This document shows positions 34,749 to 42,327 of a stretch of DNA of 48,963 bases, piece by piece. The stretch comes from an uncultured Granulosicoccaceae bacterium (GTDB taxonomy: Bacteria; Pseudomonadota; Gammaproteobacteria; Granulosicoccales; Granulosicoccaceae), in the NCBI GenBank assembly GCA_938003855.1, contig CALKXD010000210.1, forward strand, positions 1 through 48,963. Reading direction: 5' to 3'. The first letter of the stretch is position 1; each line of letters opens with the position of its first letter. The position numbers and the translations under genes were made by a program. The notes under the pieces are model-generated. The model made no database searches. It was not told the DNA's origin and saw nothing but the letters and a program-made list of their open reading frames with translations.

Positions 34749-35744
34749 CTACGCTGATGTAATTGCGCGCGCCAGTATCGCCGGGTCAACATTGCCGCCC
34801 GAAACAATACAAACGATAGTATCTGAGTTTATTTCCTGCTGGCGAAACAAAGCGGCGGCCAGTGCCACAGCGCCGCCGGGCTCTGCAACCAGCTTGAACC
34901 GGTGTTGCGCGACTGCCATCGCCTGTAACGCTTCATCGTCAGTGACTACCAGTCCGGCGCCACAAAGGCGTTTGATTACCGGGAAGGTTAATTCCCCCGG
35001 TGATGGTGTCACGATCGCGTCGCAGATTGATGGCCGGTAATCAATCACAGACTCGCGCTGACCGCTGCTGACGGACCGTGCAACGTCGTCGTAGCCGGCA
35101 GGCTCTACGCTTCGAACGACAAGATCGGGTGCCTCTGCCTCTAAAGCCAGCGCTATGCCTGAAGTCAGACCACCGCCGCCGCAACACACCAGCACGTCGG
35201 CTTGATTGATTTGTTGTTCGTTGAGCTGTCGGGCGAGTTCGAGTCCACAAGTGCCTTGTCCGGCGATGACCTGGGTGTTGTCGTAAGGTTTGATCAGAAT
35301 GCAGCCGCGTTGCTCTGCGAGTTCGCGTCCGATAGCCTCGCGGTCCTCGCCACCGGGTCTGTCGTACAGCACGACTTCAGCACCGTAGGCTTCGGTGTTA
35401 CGGCGCTTCAGTTCCGGTGCATCGTTGGGCATGATGATGGTTGCTTTGGTTTTATGCAGGGCGGCGGCATAGGCAATCGCCTGCGCGTGATTACCGGACG
35501 AATAGGCAAGCACCCCGGCGTTAAGCTGCACCGGTGTCAGTGTTGACAGAGCCGCCCAGGCACCGCGGAACTTAAACGCACCGGTGACTTGCAGGCATTC
35601 GGCTTTGACCAGAATTCGTTTGCCGGTCTCATCATTTAACAGCGGGCTTTCCAGCAGCGGCGTGGTATTTACATGACCGAGACAGCGTTGCTGCGCTGCT
35701 CGGACATCATCAATGGTCGGGACGCGGTTGTGGTCGGGAATCAT
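34749..35744 (-). CDS. PLP-dependent threonine/serine dehydratase-type enzyme
   Basis: 331 residues from the ATG at 35744, 23 bp after the fused TRAP gene; an apparent longer frame runs antisense-like through that gene and is rejected. The PLP lysine is K58 in LQVTGAFKFRGA. SSGNHAQAIAYAAAL, IIMPNDAPELKRRNTEAYGA and the glycine loop VCCGGGGLTSGIAL follow. There is no C-terminal ACT regulatory domain, so it is a catabolic type. It would deaminate a hydroxyamino acid; serine, threonine or 3-hydroxyaspartate-type and EutB-type substrates are all possible. It is tightly linked to the TRAP permease, suggesting that the transported solute feeds this enzyme. Confidence 0.9.
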   Translation of the reverse strand: MIPDHNRVPTIDDVRAAQQRCLGHVNTTPLLESPLLNDETGKRILVKAECLQVTGAFKFRGAWAALSTLTPVQLNAGVLAYSSGNHAQAIAYAAALHKTKATIIMPNDAPELKRRNTEAYGAEVVLYDRPGGEDREAIGRELAEQRGCILIKPYDNTQVIAGQGTCGLELARQLNEQQINQADVLVCCGGGGLTSGIALALEAEAPDLVVRSVEPAGYDDVARSVSSGQRESVIDYRPSICDAIVTPSPGELTFPVIKRLCGAGLVVTDDEALQAMAVAQHRFKLVAEPGGAVALAAALFRQQEINSDTIVCIVSGGNVDPAILARAITSA

Positions 35745-35767
35745 GGGCTGCTCGCTTGCTGGCCTGG

Positions 35768-37552
35768 TCACAGAAAAAGCACAATCACGCCTGCGATAAT
35801 TACCAACAGCTGCGCAATTAGATTGATGCGTAGTATGACGCCGAACGAGATCGCTGTCAGCGCCAGCGCTGTTTTTATAAATGCCAGCAGGGCCGCGATA
35901 GTATTGCTGCCAAGTTGCAGCAGCGCCGGCTCTGCAATCATCGCCGGTGGAATCAGATAGAGACCGATACCCAGAGCCATAGCCTTGAGTGCCACCTGCA
36001 GCCAGTTTTCGTTGACCATGCCGGCGGCAATAAACACCGCTCCGCAGACTGGCGGGGTGATGGTAGATAACAGCGCATACCAGAACACAAACAGATGTGC
36101 CTGCAGCGGGCTTAAGCCCAGTTCGATCAACGCCGGTCCCGCCACTGATACACAGATAACATAAGCCGCCGTGGTGGGAACTTCCATACCGAGTATCAGG
36201 CAGGCGAGGGCGGTCAGGATCAGTGCCAGCCATAGATTACCACCTGACCCGGCCAGAATAGTTGATGTGATTTTGATGCCGAGCCCTGTCATGCCGAGTA
36301 CCCCGATAATGATCGAGGCGCACAGAATGATTGCAGCGATGCTGGCGATCTGACTGCCTGCCTGTACGCACAGTGAGCCGATACGCGGTAGAAATTTATC
36401 GATGGAAAATGCCGGTGTACTATCGAAGGCGAGCAGCAGCACCGCGGCGAGTCCGGCAATGCAGGCCGAGTATTGCGGGGTGAAACCGAAAAAAAACATG
36501 CCTGCCAACAGCACACTAAAAGGTATTAAAAAAAATGCGGTAGTGATGATAACGCTGCGTGTATCGGGCAGCAGGTCTTTTGGTATAGCGGCGAGATTGT
36601 AGCGTCGACTATAGGCGTCGATGCCGATCCACACGGCAAAAAAGTACAGCACCGCCGGTAGCAAGGCGGCACTCATGATGCCGGTATAAGGTATGCCGGT
36701 TAATTCCACCATCACAAAAGCACCGGCGCCCATCAATGGCGGCATAATCTGTCCGCCGCTCGATGCCACCGCCTCGGTTGCCCCGGCCAGTGTTTTCGGG
36801 TAGCCGAGCCGTGTCATGGCGGGCAGGGTAACTGCACCGGTAGAGGCAACATTGGCCGACGCTGAGCCGGAGATTGATCCAAACATGGCACTCGACAACA
36901 CGGATACTTTGGCGGCACCGCCGCGCAGTCGGCCACCGGCTGCCGCTGCCAGATTCATAAATCCCCGGCCTGCTTCACCGGCGTTTAATATCGCGCCGAA
37001 GATGACAAACACGGCCACGACGTTGACCGAGATCCCGGTGAGTTTGCCCCAGACGCCGCCCTCGGCGATGGTGAGCGTGCCAAGAAAGCTTTTTAGCGGC
37101 AAGGCGCTGAAACCAAATTCACCAGGCAGGTGCTGACCGAGCAGGCCGTACAGCAACGCCAGCACGGCCACCAGTGGCAGTGGCCAGCCAATCGCGCGGC
37201 GCGCCATTTCCAGCACGATAAGCAACAGGGCTGTGGCCATTGCTACCTGACCGTAGCCGGACAGATAACCATACTGATCACCGAGCGCTGATTGATGCCA
37301 GGCGATCCAGAGGCAAATAGTAATACCGGCAGCGCCGGGTGCGATGTCGGTAATAAGGCGGAGTCGAGGCCTGGCTGTCGGCCTGGCATCGGGTGAAGGT
37401 TTGCCCGGGAAAAAAATCCACGGCAGCGCCAGCGCCATGTGCAGCGGCCGACTGACCAGGTTGGGTGTCAGGCCGCTGAACACCAGCCACAGGTGAAACA
37501 GAATTGATGCGGCACCAAGGGTTATCCAGAGGGTGCGTGGAGTGTGCAACAT
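35768..37552 (-). CDS. Fused TRAP transporter permease (TAXI-type DctQM)
   Basis: 594 residues and roughly 16 hydrophobic helices. The N-terminal quarter resembles the small DctQ part. The rest is DctM-like, with AMFGSISGSASANVASTGAV, TEAVASSGGQIMPPLMGAGA, LGMEVPTTAAYVICVSVAGP and FWYALLSTITPPVCGAVFIA. This is the 4TM-12TM fusion that works with TAXI binding proteins; a TAXI gene is just upstream. It is a sodium- or proton-driven importer in the inner membrane. The dehydratase gene follows 23 bp later. Confidence 0.92.
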   Translation of the reverse strand: MLHTPRTLWITLGAASILFHLWLVFSGLTPNLVSRPLHMALALPWIFFPGKPSPDARPTARPRLRLITDIAPGAAGITICLWIAWHQSALGDQYGYLSGYGQVAMATALLLIVLEMARRAIGWPLPLVAVLALLYGLLGQHLPGEFGFSALPLKSFLGTLTIAEGGVWGKLTGISVNVVAVFVIFGAILNAGEAGRGFMNLAAAAGGRLRGGAAKVSVLSSAMFGSISGSASANVASTGAVTLPAMTRLGYPKTLAGATEAVASSGGQIMPPLMGAGAFVMVELTGIPYTGIMSAALLPAVLYFFAVWIGIDAYSRRYNLAAIPKDLLPDTRSVIITTAFFLIPFSVLLAGMFFFGFTPQYSACIAGLAAVLLLAFDSTPAFSIDKFLPRIGSLCVQAGSQIASIAAIILCASIIIGVLGMTGLGIKITSTILAGSGGNLWLALILTALACLILGMEVPTTAAYVICVSVAGPALIELGLSPLQAHLFVFWYALLSTITPPVCGAVFIAAGMVNENWLQVALKAMALGIGLYLIPPAMIAEPALLQLGSNTIAALLAFIKTALALTAISFGVILRINLIAQLLVIIAGVIVLFL

Positions 37553-37569
37553 GTTAACGAGCCCACGGC

Positions 37570-37588
37570 GGCGGGTTAAGAACCCGCC
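37570..37588 (-). terminator. Stem-loop between TAXI and TRAP permease genes
   Basis: GGCGGGTT (37570-37577) pairs with AACCCGCC (37581-37588) around loop AAG, 18 bases before the permease start and 122 bases after the TAXI stop. No T-tract follows in the leftward direction. It probably stabilises or partly attenuates the transcript, giving more binding protein than permease. Confidence 0.5.
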
Positions 37589-37710
37589 AGTGATGTTGTT
37601 TGAGCGGTTGGGCAGCGCGGCAGGTACCGGACAAATACTCTACAGTGATGCCCGGTCGCCGCACATGGTTGCATCCAGCCCTGCCTCTAGCGGATAGTTG
37701 AATCGACTGT

Positions 37711-38679
37711 CTAGCGGTGATGCGCTTCGATCGGTGCTCCGGCTTCTTCATAGGCCTTCAGTGCGCCGGGGTGAATTTCGGTGTTTATATTGGCCAGCAT
37801 CGCCGGGCTGACTGCACCCCACCAGGCGGCGCCGGTGCTCATAGAATTGCGTTGATCCCAAAATGTTTTAGTCAGTGCGTAAGCAGTTTCGTCGCTCATG
37901 CCGGTGTTGCTGTAGGCCACTACGGGCAGTGATGTGGTGATGATATCGGCACTCTGGCCCGCATAGGTACCGGCGGGTATGACTAATCGGGTGCGCTTTG
38001 TGGCTGCGATTTGCTCGTCTGATAGCGACAGCACGGTAACGCCGGTACTGGCTGCGGCCTCGATAACATTCGGTGCCGGAAACGAACCGGCAGTAACAAA
38101 GCCGTCGATTTGTCCGTTGACCAGTGCCGGTACGGCGTTTGACAGTTCGACGTCAGCGATCTTTACCTTGCCCTCGAGCCCAAACAGTTTCAGGTATTTT
38201 GCGCCTTCTTTTGCACCGAAGCTGCCTTTGCCAAGCAACACGGTTTTACCTTCCAGGTCAGCAAAGCCGTTGATGCCGGTGTCGTTGCGAACCACAAAAT
38301 GCATTGTCAGTGACGGGATCGGAAACAGCGCACGGATGTTGGCAAATGCGGGATTGCTTTTGTCTTTGAACATGGCTTTGCCGTCCCGCGCCAGGCCGAT
38401 CAAGGCGGGCGGTGTGGTAAACACGAAGTTGCCGTCGCGCACGGCTGATTCCATAACATTCTGCACCGAGCCCTGGCTTTCCTCTACGGTGACGATAACG
38501 TTGCCGTCAGACCCTTTTTTCATCGCTTCGGCAATCTGCACGCCCATCTGGTAGTACGATGAAGTCGACTTCGCTGATTTGTAGGTTACCCGGGTTTCAG
38601 CGGCGGCATTGGTTAACAGCAACGTCGATGAAATAAGAACAGTTGTTGCAGCCTTGCTGCATAGAGCGAAAAGAGTCAC
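37711..38679 (-). CDS. TAXI-family solute-binding protein
   Basis: 322 residues; GTG start at 38679 with GGAGG six bases upstream. A signal peptide (AATTVLISSTLLLTNAAAE) precedes YKSAKSTSSYYQMGVQIAEA, TVEESQGSVQNVMESAVRDG, FADLEGKTVLLGKGSFGAKE and NGQIDGFVTAGSFPAPNVIE, the TAXI layout. It is the periplasmic receptor for the fused TRAP permease encoded immediately downstream. TAXI ligands known in other species include glutamate and 2-oxoglutarate; the substrate here is likely the one metabolised by the linked enzymes. Confidence 0.9.
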   Translation of the reverse strand: MTLFALCSKAATTVLISSTLLLTNAAAETRVTYKSAKSTSSYYQMGVQIAEAMKKGSDGNVIVTVEESQGSVQNVMESAVRDGNFVFTTPPALIGLARDGKAMFKDKSNPAFANIRALFPIPSLTMHFVVRNDTGINGFADLEGKTVLLGKGSFGAKEGAKYLKLFGLEGKVKIADVELSNAVPALVNGQIDGFVTAGSFPAPNVIEAAASTGVTVLSLSDEQIAATKRTRLVIPAGTYAGQSADIITTSLPVVAYSNTGMSDETAYALTKTFWDQRNSMSTGAAWWGAVSPAMLANINTEIHPGALKAYEEAGAPIEAHHR

Positions 38680-38751
38680 TGGATCCTCCGGTAGTTTAGT
38701 GTTGCCCCGAAGACTCCGACGGACGTGATTGCTCCGGGTGGCGGTGGATAA

Positions 38752-38776
38752 ACACCGACCCGTTGCGGGTCGGTGT
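38752..38776 (-). terminator. Stem-loop after dctP-type gene
   Basis: ACACCGACCCG (38752-38762) and CGGGTCGGTGT (38766-38776) make a perfect 11-bp stem with loop TTG, 49 bases past the DctP stop on the minus strand. No strong T-tract follows. It may protect the binding-protein message or end part of the transcription. Confidence 0.6.
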
Positions 38777-38825
38777 GTAGGTCACAGCGTTCTGGTTATC
38801 GGTGATAAACGCTGTCTGGATGGCT

Positions 38826-39851
38826 TTAGTCGAGCAAGCCGATTTGCTTCATAAACGCTAAGTGGGCGTCGAGTGCTTCGCGGGCAAGTGGTGATTTATC
38901 CGCAACGTCTTCCCAGGCCTGCACGGCAATAGCGCGCATTTTGTCACGATCTTCCTGAGCCCAGTCGATCACGGTGATGTCGTCCCCGGCCTTGTGCTCA
39001 GCCACCAGGCGTTTGTCTTCGAGATCGGACAAGCGACGCATGGAGGTGTTCATCGCTGTGTACCAGACGTCTAGAATTGCCTTGTCTGCATCACTCATTT
39101 TTTCGTGAGCGGATTTATTCATGACCAGCTGCAGCACGGCCATAGAGTGGATACCCGGATAGATCGGATACTTGGCTACCTTGTGCATTCCGCTGGCGTC
39201 GTTGTTCACATAGGCTGAAGCGTCTGCTGCCTGCACCAGGCCTTTTTCAAGTGAGGTGTATACCTCTGAAAACGGCAGTGCTACAGGAGAAGCACCGGCG
39301 CGCTTGAACACCTCTGCGGCCAGTCCTTCCGGAGACCGGAGCTTTACGCCTTTGAGATCGTCGATGGTCTTAATTGGAATGGAGGAAACAAATGCCTCAC
39401 GTGCGTATGGGCCGCAACCGATAACCACAGTATTGCCGCCAGTGTATTTGTCGTAGACTTTTTGCAGGATTTCTTTACCGCCGCCGTACTGACAGAACGT
39501 TTGCATCTGGTCGACTGTATCGTAACCGGATATCAGATCACCAAGAATTGAAAATGCCTGGTCACGACCTGTGAAATAAGAGATTGCGTTGAGGTCACCG
39601 GAAAGGATGCCGTTGGCAACAGCGTCAATGGTTTCTTTGTAAGGGACTACCGCTTGGGTGGGCAGAACTTCCATTTTAGTGCCGTCAGGACCGGTCATGG
39701 TGTTGAATTTTTCGACCCAGGTTTGATAAAACTGCATGGCCCAGTCACCGGCACGCGAGCTTGCCTGCAGCTTGATGGTGTCAGCTGCCTGCACTGTATT
39801 TGCTGACAGAACAAGCGCCATCGCACCAACCGCGATTCCAATTCGATTCAT
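38826..39851 (-). CDS. TRAP transporter DctP-type solute-binding protein
   Basis: 341 residues with a perfect ribosome site (GGAGGA six bases before the ATG). A signal peptide (AVGAMALVLSANTVQAAD) precedes the DctP fold. GVKLRSPEGLAAEVFKRAGA contains the Arg that normally clamps the ligand carboxylate; LPFSEVYTSLEKGLVQAADA is the other family signature. This is a different class from the neighbouring TAXI protein. Its permease is presumably the DctQM fusion transcribed divergently at 40143. A 42-residue membrane protein gene precedes it. Confidence 0.91.
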   Translation of the reverse strand: MNRIGIAVGAMALVLSANTVQAADTIKLQASSRAGDWAMQFYQTWVEKFNTMTGPDGTKMEVLPTQAVVPYKETIDAVANGILSGDLNAISYFTGRDQAFSILGDLISGYDTVDQMQTFCQYGGGKEILQKVYDKYTGGNTVVIGCGPYAREAFVSSIPIKTIDDLKGVKLRSPEGLAAEVFKRAGASPVALPFSEVYTSLEKGLVQAADASAYVNNDASGMHKVAKYPIYPGIHSMAVLQLVMNKSAHEKMSDADKAILDVWYTAMNTSMRRLSDLEDKRLVAEHKAGDDITVIDWAQEDRDKMRAIAVQAWEDVADKSPLAREALDAHLAFMKQIGLLD

Positions 39852-39896
39852 GTATTTCCTCCAGATTGTGAAAATTAAGCCTGATTAAAGACCATC

Positions 39897-40025
39897 TTAA
39901 AAACCATCGGCTAATGTAAACATCAGCCACATGATAAAAGCACCAAGTGAAAGCCCGACAAGCCAGCTCCAGGGGCCATAATAGCGTACTGGATCCTGCC
40001 GTCCACCGTCATCATCGTTGTTCAT
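39897..40025 (-). CDS. 42-residue single-pass membrane protein
   Basis: A short frame from ATG 40025 to TAA 39897. The N-terminus is acidic and polar (MNNDDDGGRQDPVRYYGP), followed by one helix (WSWLVGLSLGAFIMWLMFTL) and a short tail. Composition and topology are protein-like, and it lies directly between the divergent TRAP permease and DctP genes. The ribosome site is weak. It may be an accessory subunit of the TRAP system; I know of no named family. Confidence 0.55.
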   Translation of the reverse strand: MNNDDDGGRQDPVRYYGPWSWLVGLSLGAFIMWLMFTLADGF

Positions 40026-40142
40026 AGAACGCACTTTTCTTTTTCAAGGGGATTGACCCAAGGACTCCCATGGGACACTGTTACGGGCAAATTGTCAATA
40101 ATCGCCGTGTGTTGCGGTGGTTCATGCCAGCAGAGGAAAAAT

Positions 40143-42209
40143 ATGGCGCATCAGGCGACGACCAATGTCCTATCGGCGGGAGCTGTAACGGACGATACAA
40201 CCGACTCGGACGGCCGCTCCGATCGTTTCTCGTTTATTGATCATCTCAGTCGATTCAGCGGACTGGCGGTCGCGCAACTTTATTTTCTGTGTGCCGCGGT
40301 AACGGTCTACGAAGTGGTGGCCCGCTATGTGTTCGATGCGCCAACGTCCTGGGCGTTTGAAATTGTCATGGTGATGTGTGCGGCGGCGTGGACGATCTCT
40401 GCGGGCTACGTCACTTTAAAGAAGCGTCACATCGGTATTACGGTGTTCTACATCATGGGCACCGACAGATCGCGCTGGTGGCTTGATGTCGTCGCTTACG
40501 TGGTCGGAGTGATCGCGTTATTTCTATTGGTTGACGACACCCTGGTGCGCGGGCTGGACGCAGTCAGCATCGTTGAGCGATCCGGCAGCGCGTTCAACGC
40601 GCCGCAGCCGATGATGCTGAAAGCCCTGTTGGTGATTGGTGCGATCCTGTATCTGGCGCAGTTGCTGGTTAATCTCTGGCGGCACTTCGACAGTGCGTTA
40701 GTACGCAATATCGTGCTGCTGATTGCTGCACTTATTTTTGCGCGCTTTGCGCTGACTATTATCATCCACTATGCCGGTGACGGTGGCATTGCAAGCACAC
40801 TGCACAACGCCTACAGCAGCGTAGGTGCGGTGGCCAATCCTCAGCAGTACATCGATGCGCGCAGCTATGAGCTCAGCACCGTCAGTCTGGTGATGGTGGC
40901 GGTGCTGTTGTTGTTGATGACTACCGGCATGCCGCTGGGCATAGTGACCATGTTTGTCTCCGTGATGACGGCGCTTATTTTCTTTGGCCCGAACGGCCTG
41001 TATCTGGTGTCCACCAATTCCTACGGCCTGCTGGAAAAATACCCGCTGGTGGCGGTGCCGCTTTTTGTGTTGATGGCCTCTATTCTGGAGAAGGCCGGCG
41101 TGGCCGAAGATCTGTTTGACGCTATGTCGATCTTTGCCGGTAACCTTCGCGGAGGTGTGGCCGTGCAGACGGTGGCGGTCGCCGTTGTACTTGCTGCGAT
41201 GTCTGGCGTGATGGGCGGCGAAATAGTGATGTTGGGTCTGGTAGCGCTGCCGCAAATGCTGCGACTTGGCTACGATACCAAACTTGCTGTCGGTGTCATC
41301 TGCGCAGCCGGTTCACTGGCAACGCTGATACCGCCGAGTATTATCATGATTGTCTATGGCTTATCAGCCAACGTGGCTATCGGCGATCTGTTTCTGGCGG
41401 GTGCCGCACCTGGTTTGCTGCTGGCAACGTTCTATGCAATTTATGTTGTTATCCGCTGTTATATCAATGCCGATCTGGCTCCGACCGCCGCCGAAGTGGC
41501 GGCGATCAAAGGGCCGACTGAAATGACCATGGAAAAGCGTGTTGCGGTTGGTATGTGTATCACGCTGATCGCCTGCGTGATGGGGTCAATCTATGCCGGT
41601 ATAGCATCGGTTACCGAGGCGGCAGGCGTTGGTGTCTTCGGGGCGATCATTGTGGCGTTAATACGCAACCGGTTTAACTGGAACATGATGCAGCACGCAC
41701 TTGCGGGCACCATGTCGACCGTGGGTACCATTATCTGGCTGATTATCGGCGCGGTCGCTTTTGTTGGTATCTATAACCTGATTGGTGGTGCCAACTTTAT
41801 GCGTTCGCTGTTTGCTGATCTTGGTTTGCCGGCACTCGGAATTATCTTTGTGATGATGGGTATACTGGTGATTCTCGGAACCTTTATGGAGTGGATCGCC
41901 ATTGTTTTTATCACCGTGCCGGTATTTGCACCGGTAATCAGGGATCTTGCACCGGAGCTTGGCCTTGAGCCGGACTGGGCGGCTGTCTGGTTTGGTGTCT
42001 TGTTTGTGATGAACATACAAATCTATTTTTTGTCTCCACCATTCGGTCCCGCGTGCTTCTGGCTGAAGTCGGTGGCACCATCACACATCACCCTGCAGCA
42101 GATATTTGCAGCGGTTATTCCGTTTATCTTTCTGCAGATTATCGGGTTGTTGATAGTAATGCTGATACCGGAGTTCGCGCTGTGGCTGCCACGTGCACTC
42201 AGTGGTTAG
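40143..42209 (+). CDS. Fused TRAP transporter permease (DctQM)
   Basis: 688 residues from the ATG at 40143, chosen because AGAGGA lies six bases upstream. Residues about 40-190 are a DctQ part (AVTVYEVVARYVFDAPTSWA, with FEIVMVMCAAAWTISAGYVT). Two extra helices link to a DctM part with TTGMPLGIVTMFVSVMTALI, PLFVLMASILEKAGVAEDLF, ICAAGSLATLIPPSIIMIVY and PPFGPACFWLKSVAP. It is an ion-driven importer of carboxylate-type solutes, most likely served by the divergent DctP protein. Confidence 0.92.
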   Translation: MAHQATTNVLSAGAVTDDTTDSDGRSDRFSFIDHLSRFSGLAVAQLYFLCAAVTVYEVVARYVFDAPTSWAFEIVMVMCAAAWTISAGYVTLKKRHIGITVFYIMGTDRSRWWLDVVAYVVGVIALFLLVDDTLVRGLDAVSIVERSGSAFNAPQPMMLKALLVIGAILYLAQLLVNLWRHFDSALVRNIVLLIAALIFARFALTIIIHYAGDGGIASTLHNAYSSVGAVANPQQYIDARSYELSTVSLVMVAVLLLLMTTGMPLGIVTMFVSVMTALIFFGPNGLYLVSTNSYGLLEKYPLVAVPLFVLMASILEKAGVAEDLFDAMSIFAGNLRGGVAVQTVAVAVVLAAMSGVMGGEIVMLGLVALPQMLRLGYDTKLAVGVICAAGSLATLIPPSIIMIVYGLSANVAIGDLFLAGAAPGLLLATFYAIYVVIRCYINADLAPTAAEVAAIKGPTEMTMEKRVAVGMCITLIACVMGSIYAGIASVTEAAGVGVFGAIIVALIRNRFNWNMMQHALAGTMSTVGTIIWLIIGAVAFVGIYNLIGGANFMRSLFADLGLPALGIIFVMMGILVILGTFMEWIAIVFITVPVFAPVIRDLAPELGLEPDWAAVWFGVLFVMNIQIYFLSPPFGPACFWLKSVAPSHITLQQIFAAVIPFIFLQIIGLLIVMLIPEFALWLPRALSG

Positions 42210-42230
42210 CGGATGACCGCGTGTCAGTGA

Positions 42231-42260
42231 CCCGGCAGCACTGTCGCTAGTGCTACCGGG
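42231..42260. terminator. Convergent stem-loop with one mismatch
   Basis: CCCGGCAGCACT (42231-42242) and AGTGCTACCGGG (42249-42260) pair over 12 positions with a single C/A mismatch around loop GTCGCT. It lies between the ends of the DctQM gene and the leftward dimethylformamidase-like gene. No T-tract follows. Confidence 0.55.
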
Positions 42261-42327
42261 GTTGCAGCGGCTGGTCAGTGGCGCACGGGTACTTTGTTAA
42301 AGTGCGCAATGCTGGTGGAAGGTCCGG

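Noticed and set aside
35745-36233. Apparent N-terminal extension of the dehydratase frame
   Set aside because: It overlaps the end of the fused TRAP gene in another frame and has no protein-like pattern; the ATG at 35744 starts the conserved enzyme.
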